Program-made: the position numbers and the translations under genes | Part shown: one piece after another, positions 1 through 10,595 of the stretch | Layout of the letters: each line of letters begins with the position of its first letter | Position numbering within the stretch: position 1 is the stretch's first letter | NCBI GenBank assembly: GCA_020746105.1 | Contig: CM036618.1 | Coordinates: forward strand, 127,028,191 to 127,092,190 | Length of the DNA stretch: 64,000 nt | Reading direction: 5' to 3' | Origin: Trogon surrucura | Lineage: Eukaryota; Chordata; Aves; Trogoniformes; Trogonidae | Notes under the pieces: generated by a model | Databases searched by the model: none | Seen by the model: only the letters and a program-made list of their open reading frames with translations | Told to the model about the DNA's origin: nothing

Positions 1-1190
1 GGTAACTACAGATATAACCTATAACAACTACTATTTATATACTACATATAAATTTAGTATACTGTAAGTTATAAATATATATGGATAACTATAATCTGTA
101 ACAAATACTATGCATACACTATATGATTTATAGTATACTAAAAGTTTTTTATAATATACATATAGATAACAATAATCTGTAACAAATACTATCTATACAT
201 TTATATTATAGAGTTGAGAACTACAGATATAATCTAACAACCATTTATATGCTATATAATTCATTGTATCCTATCTAAATACATATATTAAATACAATTT
301 GGTAACTACAGATATAATCTAGAACAAACACTATTTATATACTGTGTATTATATAAACTGAGATAGTATACGATATATTACAAATACACATCAATAACTA
401 GATATAATGTTACAAATACTATCTATATATACACACACTATATCATTTATAGTGTACCTTCTAAATTTATATATAAATACAAATACCTAACTACAGATAT
501 AATCTAATAAACGAATACTATTTATATACCATATAATATCTAAATTTAGGTAGTATACTATGAATTATAAATACAAATGTGTAACTATAACCTAACAAAT
601 ATTGTTTATATACTATGCAATTTATAGCATACTATCTAAATTTATATATTAAAAATAAATACAAATGGGTGACTATAGATATAATCTAGAACAAATACTA
701 TTCATATATATGATATAAATTTAGATGGTGCACTATAAATTATAAATACAAAGAGATAACTAGATATAATGGGACAAATACCATATATACTACATATAGT
801 ATACCACCTAAATGTGTATCATAGAAATAAATGCAAAGAGATAACTACAGATATGATCTATAACAAATACTCTTTATATACTATATCCATAATATATAAA
901 TTTAGACAGTATAGTATGAATTACAAGTACAAAGAGATACCTACAGATATAATCTAACCATATTTATATAGATAGTGTACTAGTTAAGTTATATAGTAAA
1001 GTTATGTAATAAATATTAATAGGTAACTATAGACATAGCATATAACATATACATATAACTTATACATTAACAGCACCAGCAAGGAGCTGATTATTATTAT
1101 CACAGCAATATACACAATATAGTGTAGAGAACTTACATCATTTATGTTATACTATATAAAATTATATAAATAAAAATAGGTAAGTGTATA
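1..1190. repeat. AT-rich minisatellite, unit about 80-96 bp
   Basis: A degenerate tandem array of about 13 units. The landmark ggtaactacagatataatct or a close variant recurs near positions 1, 83, 163, 215, 301, 391, 484, 576, 665, 754, 836, 932 and 1020, giving spacings mostly of 80-96 bp. Each unit then runs through an AT-rich segment (acaaatactatttatatac, then atagtatactatctaaattt). Copies differ by many substitutions and small indels, so the array looks old rather than freshly homogenised. It starts at or before the window edge, so its true length is unknown. Short open frames here are chance products of AT-rich sequence. Confidence 0.85.
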
Positions 1191-2589
1191 TAGCACACAA
1201 TATGGACCTGATAGCTGCATAGCATATACTCTTTGTTACGCCATGAATTCACACGAGCATCAAGCTCGTTTCCTGACCGTTCCACATGTCAGGAAAGCCC
1301 AACCAAACTCATTGCTGTTGTATTTTCATTAACTTGGTATTTTAGAAAAGCAGTCAGCTGAGAACCCATTCTATAGGTGATTAATTACAGCATAAGCTTT
1401 TCTGAGCTCTGTCTTGTTTTTGTGTCCGTTTCATTCTTGCCATTTGTCCACACGGAAGGGTGGTCACCACCTCTGGAGGTGGAGGATGTGCCTGCGTTGG
1501 GGCCCTGTGGACATGCAGTGGGGGTGGAATGCTCCTACTCCTCGCCTCCGTGTGGCTATTGGTAAGGAGAGACGGGCGCCCCTTTGTTTTCCAGCACTGA
1601 GGGAACTCTCCCTGCACAGCCTAGAAAATGACTTCAGGTCTCATTAGTTTCTTCTGGAAAAATATCTACTGGAGTCTGGGTTATCTCTATGCCCCCATGC
1701 CTTGGTGTCCCCCTGCACAGGTGAGGGTCCGCACTCGGAAACGGTGTGCGTGTTACAGTTGATATGACCAGTGCTTTCTGATTCAGAAAGCCATTCAAAA
1801 CCTGACACCGTATAGTTCAAGTATGTAGTTCTATTGTGTGAGTTGTCTTGTCAGGACAAGGGACATGTCTTCTCGGGACATGGGAGCTAGGTGAAGCACA
1901 GGGCTTGCAACGTCTCCATCAGAGCGATAAAGAAGGGTTTTCATTCTCCTACAACAATTGTGTGTACTGAAAAATAAATACCTGGTAGTTTAGCTGTTTG
2001 TTGTTGCAATAGTAACACATGTGCTGGTTACGGCCCCAGACTGCTCTGCCTTCTTTCAGTGAATGTTAGGAGAAGTGTTGTTTTGTGGAGACATATTATT
2101 AAATCACAGGTGCAGTCAGTTCTGAGAACGCCCCTTTGTTGTTCCAGGGTAATCAGGCTGTCATTTTTTTAAACTTTTTTTGGCAGCTTTTGCTTGTTTC
2201 ACAGGTATTTTCATAGGCAGAGGACTGCTGCATTGTGGGCTGGCAAAACTGGAGTTCAAGTCCTAAAAGCAAAAGACATGGGAAGGGTAAGATAATTTAG
2301 AAACAATATGGTGATCCCAGGTTTGAAGACTTCTCGGTGTCTGTGTGTGTCTCCTGCCCACACACTTGCAACTTATGTCCTTTATGCTTCGTGCCAGTTC
2401 CGAATGGCACTCGCTCATCCTTCCCAGCTCAGTGCTGATCATTTTGCGAAGACCTTATATAAGTCCTGAAAATACACATTATCTTACATCCCTTCTCTGT
2501 ACAATTAACTAAATGCAGAGACTGCAAGTATTCATTTGGTATTTAATCAATCACATAAAAATACATGCCACAATCACCACATGTTCAGC
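1191..2589. other. Non-repetitive sequence, no gene recognised
   Basis: About 1.4 kb of ordinary-composition DNA. I see no tandem repeat, no CR1 or LTR hallmark and no open frame longer than 78 codons. Overlapping short open frames on both strands near 1380-1650 have no recognisable motif and are not called as genes. It could be intron, intergenic DNA or an unrecognised old repeat. Confidence 0.4.
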
Positions 2590-3200
2590 TTAGAGTTTTC
2601 TGGTTATTGATGTTTTCAGATCCAAGATAAAAACAAGCCCTAGAAGTCCTTCCTCATCGTTGAAGGAGCATCGAAGAGCGACAAAGGTCACAAAACAAAG
2701 GAGCTTCCTGATGAAGACTTCTATGTGTCGCTTAAAATCCCCAAGAAGCTGCTGCCTTTCTCAGAGAATGGCCACTACTTGATGGCCCTGCCGGGGAGTG
2801 TGACTGCGCTGCACGACACCAGCTCTGCCTTGGGGGTGGGCTGCAAGTCGGATGGGACCCCGGGCCCCCAGGAAGGTCTCATCGTGACCACTTTGGGTGA
2901 GCTGGTGGTGCTCCAGACACAGAGTCCGTTCAGCCACAGCTTCACACTCTGGTGAACGTGGAATTTACAAATCCATTTTCGCCCACACCCTTTGTACAGT
3001 CCTTTAGACTTTGTCCGTGTGTGTGTCCACATGGATGTGCACACACCTGTGGTACGTGAGGGTCACAACACCTTTCACCATCACCATGGAAATAAAAACC
3101 CAAATTCCTGACAGCTCTAGTGGGGAACAGGACAACAGCAACAACATCGTGATGGCTTGGTGGCCACTCTTTGTTCTGGGCTGGGACTGGTGGCACCAAG
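2590..3200 (+). other. Coding-like segment of unknown identity
   Basis: GC content rises and an uninterrupted reading frame runs from about 2650, upstream of the first ATG at 2725, to the stop at 2953-2955. It reads LPDEDFYVSLKIPKKLLPF and continues with normal-looking amino acid composition. I do not recognise the family. No convincing splice sites or polyadenylation signal were assigned. It may be an exon, a retrocopy fragment or part of an old repeat. It abuts the pyrimidine tract on its right. A protein search of the frame at 2650-2955 would decide. Confidence 0.25.
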
Positions 3201-3204
3201 CTTC

Positions 3205-3830
3205 TCCTCTCTTCCCTCCCATTTGCCCATCCCTCCTCTCTCCTACTCTCTACTTTTGTCTTTTTCTATTTTCTTTTCACTTGTATTCTATTTTTTTTAT
3301 TCTATAATTCTATTCTTTTATATTCTCCTTTACTCTTCTTTTTTATAATCTCTTTTCTATTCTTTTTTCTGTTCCATTTTATTTTCTATTTTATTTTCTT
3401 CGCTCTTATTTTCTCCTTTTCTATGCTGTTCTCTTTCCTATTTTTTTCTACTTTCTGTTTTATCTTTTCTATTCTAGTATTTTTGTGTTTTCTATTCTTT
3501 TTTATTCCTTTTCTTGTTCATTCTCTTTCATTTTTTTTTCTACTCTGTACTCTTCTATTCACATTTCTTCTCTTCTGCTTCTAGATTTTTATCTTCATCT
3601 TTTCTATTCTTTTATATTCTCTTCTCCTTTCATCTTTTTTTATTCTTTCGTCTTCCTTTTTATCCCCTCTTTCTCTCCCTTTCTCCCCTCCCTTTCTCTC
3701 CCCCCTTTCTCCCCTTTTTTTCTTCCATTTTCTCCCCTCTTTCTCCTCTCTTCCCCCTCCCCCCCATCATTCCCTTATCCTTTTCCCTTTTTTCTTTTCC
3801 TTTTCCTTTGTTTCCTATTTCCTTTGTGAT
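3205..3830 (+). repeat. Polypyrimidine tract (about 0.6 kb)
   Basis: The plus strand is nearly all C and T: a T-rich half (3240-3660, rich in ttttctattc) followed by a C-rich half (3660-3820, rich in ctttctcccc). The long Phe/Ser/Leu-rich open frames here are artefacts of strand-asymmetric composition. It borders the decamer minisatellite directly at about 3830. The opposite border of the combined domain carries a polypurine tract, so the two flanks have inverted strand bias. Long homopurine-homopyrimidine duplexes can form triplex (H-DNA) structures. Confidence 0.9.
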
Positions 3831-4787
3831 GCACCCGGATCAACATGGAAATGCTAAAATGCATTTAGATCCAAACAGATACAGTTGGATACACGTGGAT
3901 CAACATGGCTACACTCGGATATGTTCAGATGCACATAGACACCTTCGGATACACTCAGATACCTTCAGAAATACTCGGATACAGTTGGATACACAGTGAT
4001 ACTTCCCGATAGACTTGGATACATTCAGATACGTTCAGATTCAACAGATACACAAGGGTGTGTTCAGATATGCACAGATATGTTCAGCTACACACGGATA
4101 CACATATACGTTCGGATACACACAGATACATTTGGATGCACTCAGATACAATCGGATTCACATGGATGTGTTCTGATTCACTCAGACGCCTTTTGGATGC
4201 ACTCGACTACGCTCAGATACACTTGGATACACGTAAATAGTTATATGCAGTTGGATATTCTCAGATACGTATGGATACAGTCGGATGCAATCTGATACAA
4301 TTGGATAGACTCAGATACATTCGGATGCATTCAGATACACTCAGACACATGCAGATTCTCTTGGCTACACTCAGATACATTTGGATCCATTCGGATATAC
4401 TCAGATGCGTTTGGATACAGTCGGATGCATTCAGATATAGTCGGACACACGCAGATACTCTTGTATCCAAACGAGATATCTGTTCGGATATTTGTGTGTA
4501 TCTGAATCCATTTGAATGTGTTCAGCTGTATCCGAACACATCCAACTCTAGCCAAATGCATCCGAGCATATCCGAATGTATCCAAATGCATCCAACTGTG
4601 AATGCATCCGACTATCCAAATGCATCCGATTGTATCTGAACACACACGTCTGTATCTGAGTTTGTCTGAATGCATCCAGCTGTATCTGACTGTATCTGAA
4701 CGCATCCAACTGCATCTGAGTGTATTCAAATGCATAAGAGTGTATCCGAATGCCTCCAAATGCATCCGAGTGTATCCCATGGAATCA
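3831..4787. repeat. Decamer minisatellite, left part, with one strand flip
   Basis: Tandem 10-bp units of consensus close to cggatacayt. From 3831 to about 4462 the units read GGATAC/GGATGC on the plus strand. Near 4463-4490 polarity flips, and from there to 4787 they read GTATCC/GCATCC. Variation sits mainly at the base before GGAT and at the two bases before the next unit. The Ile/Asp/Ser/Cys-rich open frames on both strands simply translate the 30-bp three-unit register and are not genes. The array is interrupted by a CR1 at 4788 and resumes at 6220 in the same (TATCC) polarity. Confidence 0.9.
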
Positions 4788-6219
4788 ATCCAGCTGTGTC
4801 TGGTGAGGTTCCCACAGATTGGAAAAGGGGGAACATAACCCCCATTTTTAAAAAAGGAACCAAAGACAACCCGGGGAACTACAGACCAGTCAGCCTTACC
4901 TCTGTGCCAGGTAAAATCATGGAACAGATTCTCCTGGTAACTGTATTAAGGCACATAAAAGATAATCAAGTGGTTGGTGACAGCCAACATGGCTTCACCA
5001 AGGGCAAATCGTGCCTGACTAATTTAGTGGCCTTCTACGATAAAGCTACAGCGCTGCTTTACACGGGAAAAGCAATGGGTGTCATTTTCCTGGACTTGTG
5101 CAAGGCATTTGACACTGTCCCACATGACATCCTTGTCTCTAAAATGGAGAGACACGGATTTGACAGATGGACCACTCGGTGGATAAAGAACTGGCTGGGT
5201 GGTCACACTCAAAGAGTTGTGGTCAATGACTCAAAGTCCACATGGAGACCAGTGACAACCGGTGTTCCTCAGGGGTTTGTTCTGGGTGCAGTGCTGTTCA
5301 ACATCTTTGTCAGCGACATGGATGACGGCATTGAGTGCACCCTCAACAAGTTTGCTGACCACACCAAGCTGTGTGATGCTGTGGACTCACTTGAGGGAAG
5401 AGATACCATCCAGAGGGACCTTGATAGGCTTGAGAAATGGGCCAGTGCAAACTGCATGAGCTTCAACAAGTCAAAATGCAAGGTCCTTCACCTGGGTTGG
5501 GCCAATTCTAGGCACAAATACAAACTGGGCACAGAGTGGGTTGAAACAGAAGGATTTGGGGATGTTTATAGATGAGAAGCTCAACATGAGTCGGCAGTGT
5601 GCTCATGCAGCCCAGAAGGCCAACCGCATCCTGGGATGTATCAGGAGGTGTGTAGCCAGCAGGTCAAGAGAGGTGATTCTCCCGTTTTACTCTGCTCTTG
5701 TGAGACCCCACCTCGAATACTGTGTCCAGTTCTGAAGTCCCCACGATAAGAGGCACATAGAACTGTTGGAGTGCATTCAGAGGAGGCCAAAAAGATGATC
5801 CAGGGGCTGAAGCACCTTTGCTATGAGGACAGGCTGCAGGAGCTGGGATTGTTCAGTCTTGAAAAGAGAAGACTTTGTGGGGGGACTTAATAGCTGCCTT
5901 CCAAGGGATCCTACAGGAAGGTTGGGGAGGGACTTTTTACAAGAGTGTCTACTGACAGGAAACGGGTTTAAGTTGACGGAGAATAGATTTAGATTAGATC
6001 TTAGGAAGAAATTCTTCAGTACGAGGGTGGCAAGACTTCGGAATAAATTGCCCAGAGACGTTGTGGCTGCCCCCTCCCTGGAGGTGTTCAAGGAAAAGTT
6101 GGACAGGGCCTTGAGCAGTCTGATCTAGTTGAGAGGCGTCCCTGCCCATGACAGGGAGGTTGGATTAGATGATCTCTGAGGTCCCTTCCAACCTAGGCCA
6201 TTCTATGATTCTATGAAAG
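4788..6219 (+). mobile_element. CR1 LINE, 5'-truncated, inserted in the decamer array
   Basis: A non-LTR retrotransposon of the CR1 clade in the plus orientation. It begins inside the reverse transcriptase domain and runs to the 3' end, where ccattctatgattctatga (6201-6219) shows the octamer repeat that terminates CR1 elements. 5' truncation is the usual result of incomplete target-primed reverse transcription. Both flanks are decamer repeat in the same polarity, so the element split a single repeat block. The 3' UTR (6129-6219) differs in sequence from that of the second CR1 in this window, so they belong to different subfamilies. No clear target duplication can be scored inside a repetitive target. 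Confidence 0.93.
4793..6128 (+). pseudogene. CR1 ORF2 reverse transcriptase, decayed
   Basis: The 3' part of CR1 ORF2, which normally encodes an endonuclease-reverse transcriptase that copies its own RNA at the nicked target. Visible blocks in order are [66 protein letters not shown] and then FADH where active elements have FADD. The last catalytic aspartate is replaced by histidine at 5360-5362. The endonuclease half is missing. The frame shifts near 5545-5560, a TGA lies at 5733-5735, and the reading frame changes again before the C-terminal segment (about 5823-6128, ending SSLI then TAG). The copy cannot be active. Confidence 0.9.
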
Positions 6220-8340
6220 CAGCCAACTCTATCCAAACATATCAGAGTGTATCCAAACACATCTGACTGTATCTGAATGCATCCGACTGTGTCCAAAGTG
6301 ATCTGAATGCATCTGAGTGTATCTGAACACATCCGACTGTATCCGAGCATATCCGAGTGCATCTGGCTCTATCCAAACATGTCCAAAGGCATCCAAGCAT
6401 ATCCGAAAAGATCTGAATGCATCCGGCTGCCTCCAAGTGTATCCGAATGCATCCGACTATAGCCGAACAGATCCAAGTGTATCCAAACCCATCTGACTGT
6501 ATCCAAACCCATCTGAATGCATTGGACTGTATCCAAAGGTATCCAAACCCATCTGACTGTATCCAAACCCATCTGAATGCATTGGACTGTATCCAAAGGT
6601 ATCCAAACACATCCGAGTGTATCCGAACGTATTTGACTATGTTTGAGTGTGTCCGAATGTATCCGCATGCATTCGAACTTATCCGATGGCAGTTGGATGC
6701 ATTTGGATACAGTCAGTTACGTTTGGATGCATTCAGATACAGTCGGATGCCTTCGGATACATTTGGATACAGTCAGATGCACTCGGATACAGTTGGATCT
6801 GATCAGATACAGTTGGACGCATTCGGATGCAGTCAGATGCATTCAGATGCACTCGGATACGTTTGGACGAGTTCAGATACAGACCGATACGTTCAGATGC
6901 ACTTGGATGCATTCAGCTACACATGGAATCATTCAGATACACTCGGATGTGACTGTATCCAACTGCATCCAAACGCATCCAACTGTAGCCGAATGCATCC
7001 AACTGTATCCAAAAGTAGCTAACTGTATCTGTGTCTGAGCGTAGCCAAGTGTATCCGCATGCATCCCAATGTATCCGATACACTCGGATGCGTTCGGCTA
7101 CAGTCAGATGCGTTCGGCTACAGTCGGATGCATTCAGATACACTCAGATACTTTTGGATGCAGTTGGATGTGCTTGGATACACTCAGACAAATCCTGATG
7201 TGTTCGGATACAGGCTGATACATTTGGATACACTCGGATGCATTCGTATACACTCAGATACACGTGGAATCGTTTGGATATGCTCCGACATGACTGCATC
7301 CGAGTGCATTCAGCTGTATCCAAATGCATCCGACTGTATCCAAACACACCCGAGAGCATCAGACTGTATCCAAACACATCTGAGTGTATCCAAACAGATC
7401 CAAGTTTATCCGACTGTATCCGAGTGTATCTGCACGCATCTGAATATATCCGATACACTCAGATGTGTTCAGATATACTCGGATGCTTTCAGATACAGTC
7501 GGATGCATTTGGATACACTTGGATGCCTTCAGATACACTCAGACACAGTCGGATGTGTTCAGATACACTGGGATGCATTCGGATACAGTTGGATACCTGT
7601 GGAATTGTTCAGTTACACTTGGATTTGACTGCATCCGAACGCATTTGAATGTATCTGAGTGTATCCAAATGCATCTGACTGTAACCAAACACAGCCGAGT
7701 GTATTTGAACACATCTGAAAGCTTTAGAGTGTATCCAACTGTATCCGACCACATCTGACTGTATCCACACTCATCCGAGTGTATCCGAACACATCCAACT
7801 GTATCCAAAGGTATCCGAACACATCCGAGTGTATCCAACAGTATCTGAATGTAGCTGACTGTATCCGAGTATATCCGCATGCATCCAAATGTATACAATA
7901 CACTCAGATGCGTTCAGATACAGTTGGATACACTCAGATGCATTTGGATGCACTCAGATACACATGGAATCATTCAGATACACTCAGGTGTGACTGCATT
8001 CTGTTACACTCAGAGTCAGATACACTCAGATCTGTTAGGATACGGTCGGATGTGTTTGTATATGGTTGGAAACACTCGGATGAGTTCTGTAACTGTATCC
8101 GAATGCACCTGACTGTATCTGACTCTATCTGAACACATCTATCTGCATCCAAACATATTTGAGCGTATCCAAACACATCCGAGTGTATTGTATACAATTG
8201 GATACATTCGGATGCATGCGGATACATTCGGGTACACTCAGATGCATTCGGATACACTTAGATGCATTAGGATACAGTCGGATGTGTTCAAATACACACG
8301 GATATGTTTGGATACAGTCAAATAGTTTGGGTATGGTGTA
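6220..8340. repeat. Decamer minisatellite, right part, alternating polarity
   Basis: The same 10-bp family continues after the CR1. Plus-strand polarity is TATCC at 6220-6690, GGATAC to about 6950, TATCC to 7075, GGATAC to 7283, TATCC to 7452, GGATAC to 7625, TATCC to 7895, GGATAC to 8085, TATCC to 8186 and GGATAC to 8335. From about 6690 on there is a higher-order period of roughly 330-370 bp, each unit containing both polarities. The non-decamer landmark tggaatcattcagatacact or a variant recurs near 6922, 7266, 7599 and 7966, just before a gactg junction. A perfect 60-bp duplication lies at 6481-6600. Open frames over this region are composition artefacts. Confidence 0.88.
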
Positions 8341-10595
8341 TCCAGCAGGGCAGGAATGACTGGGATGGATGGAAAAGAAGGGGAAGGCAGTAGAGAGGAT
8401 AGGGAGGAATGTAGGGAGGAATGGAATATAGGACTGGAATGACAAATGACAGGAAAGGGGGAGGGGGAAAGAGAGGCAAAGTACAGGAGTGGGAAAAAAG
8501 GAGGATGGAAGGAGAGGAAGGTTAGAAGGAAAGAGAACAAAGATCAAAGAAGGAGCATAGAGAAAGGTGAAGACAAAGAGGAGAAGGGAAGTATAAAGGA
8601 GAGCAGAAGGAAGGCAATGGAGGAGGAAAGGGGAGAAAATAAGAGGGTAAAGACAAGGGGAGAAAGTTGAAAAGGGGAAGAAATAGAAAAGGAGAGGAAA
8701 GAGGAGGAGAGGAGGAAAGGGGAGAGAAAGAAATGGGAGGAAAAGGAAAAAGTGAGAAAGAGGGGAAGAGAATAGTGAAGAAAGAGGAAAGGGAAGGGAG
8801 AGAATAGTGGGGCAAAAGAGAAAAGGAGGAGAGAGGAAAGGAGGGAATGACAGAAAAGGGGGAGAGGAAACAGAGGGGAAGAGGAAAGGGGGCAAGAGGA
8901 TGAGAGATGGAAAGGGGAAAAAGAGGAAAAGGGGTGAAGAGGAAAGCGGGTGAGTGGACAAGGAGAGAGGGAAGGGGAAGAAAGGAAAGGGGGGAGAAGG
9001 AGGAAAGGGGATGAGGATGAAAGGGGGAGAAAGAGAAAAGACGGGGAGAAAGAGGAAAGAAGGAAGAGGAAATGGAGGGGAAGAGAAGGAAAGGGGGAAG
9101 GAAAGTGAGGAGGAAAGGGAGAAGCTAAAGGAAGGGAAGGCAGAAAGTGGAAAGGGGGTACAAGGGAGGAAAGGAGGGGGAGAAAAAGAGGGGGAATGGA
9201 AAGGAAGGGACAACAGAAAAGGGGAGAGAGGAAATGGAGGGAAAGAGGAAAGGGGGCAAGAGGAGGAGGAGAGAGGGAAGTAGGAAGAAGGGAAAGGGGG
9301 AGAAGAGGAAATGGAAGTGGAGATGAAAGGGGGTGAGAGGAGGAGAGAGAAAGGAGAAGAAAGAAAAGGGAGGGAGAAAGAGGAAGCGGGGGATGAGGAG
9401 GAAAGGAGGAGGGAGAAAAGAGGGAGAGAAAGGGGAAGGGAGAAAGGAAAGGAAGGAGATAGAGGAAAGGAGGCCAGAGAGGAAAAGAGGGGAGAACAGA
9501 AAGGAGGGAACAACAGAAAAGGGGGGAGAGGAAACAGATGGGAAGAGGAAGGGGGGCAAGAGGAGAAGGAGAGAGGAAAGGGAAAAGAGGAGAAAATAGA
9601 GACAAAGAGAAAAGGGGGTGAGAGGAGGAGGAGAGAGGAAAGGGGAAGAAAGGAAGGGGGGAGAAAGAGGAAAAGAGGGAAAGAGAAAAGGAGGAAGAGG
9701 AGGGGAAGAAAGGAAATGTGGAAAGGAAAGGGAGAGGAAGAAGAAAGGAGGACAAAAAGAGGAAAGCAGAGGGAGAAAGAATAAAGGGAGGAGAAAGGAA
9801 AAGAGGGGAGAACAGAAAGGAGGTGACAAGAAAAAAGGAGGAAGAGGAAGCAGAGGGGAAGAGGAAACGGGGCAAGAGGAGGAGGAGAGGGAAAAGGGAA
9901 GAAAGGAAGGGGAGGAAAAGGAAGAAGAAAAAAACAGGGGAAGAGGAAAGGGGGGCAGAGGAGGAGGGAAAGAGGAAGAAAGGAAAATGAAAGGGAAAAG
10001 ATATGGGGACAAGTAAGAGGGGAGGAATGGGGGAGGGGGAAAAAGAGAAAAGGAGGGGAGAACAGAAAGGAGAGGAGAAAGAAGAAAGGGGAAGGGGAAA
10101 TGGGGAAAGAGGGAAGGGGGAAAAGGAAAGGGAGAGGAAAAGTAGGGAAAAGAGGAAGGGGGCAAAAAGATGACACGGGGCAAGAGAGGAAAGGAAGAAG
10201 AAAGGGAGGGGAACAGGAAAGGGAGAAAGATTAAGGGGGGGTGAGAGGAGGAGGCGAGAGGGAAGGGGGAAGAAAGAAAAGGGAGGAGAAAGGAAAGCAG
10301 GAGAAGAGGAAACGGGAAGAAGAAAGGGGGTGAGAGGAGGAAGAAAGGAACAAGAGGGGAGAAGGGGAAAGGGGGAGAGGAAAGGGAGGGAGGAAGAGAA
10401 GGGGAAGAAATAAGAACAGGGCAGGGAGAAAGAGGAAAGGGAGGGGAAGAGGAAAGGGAGGCAAGAGGAAAGGGAAGAGAAAGGAAAGGGGGAAGAGGAA
10501 GCAGGGGGGAAGTGAGAGAAGGAAGTGGGGTGCACAAGGAAAGGGGGTGTGAGGGGGGAGGGGGGGGGGCACGAGGGAGGAAAGGGAAAGGTGGG
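8341..10595 (+). repeat. Polypurine tract (2.25 kb) with internal 300-360 bp period
   Basis: The plus strand is almost pure A and G, with isolated T and C. The minus-strand open frames of up to 694 codons, rich in Ser/Pro/Phe/Leu, exist because the polypyrimidine complement contains few stop codons. They have no gene-like composition and several frames are open at once. A longer repeat is visible inside: the block acagaaa, then gagaggaaa, then gggaagaggaa and ggggcaagagga recurs near 8845, 9203, 9505 and 9815, with a partial copy near 10050. The tract probably grew by duplication of 300-360 bp segments as well as by slippage. Confidence 0.92.

Noticed and set aside
3157..3999. Phe/Ser/Leu-rich plus-strand open frames
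   Set aside because: Same composition artefact from the polypyrimidine tract.
3996..8257. Many open frames of 60-200 codons rich in Ile, Asp, Ser, Cys and Tyr over the decamer repeat
   Set aside because: Three 10-bp units make a 30-bp register that happens to lack stops in several frames on both strands. The peptides are translations of the repeat.
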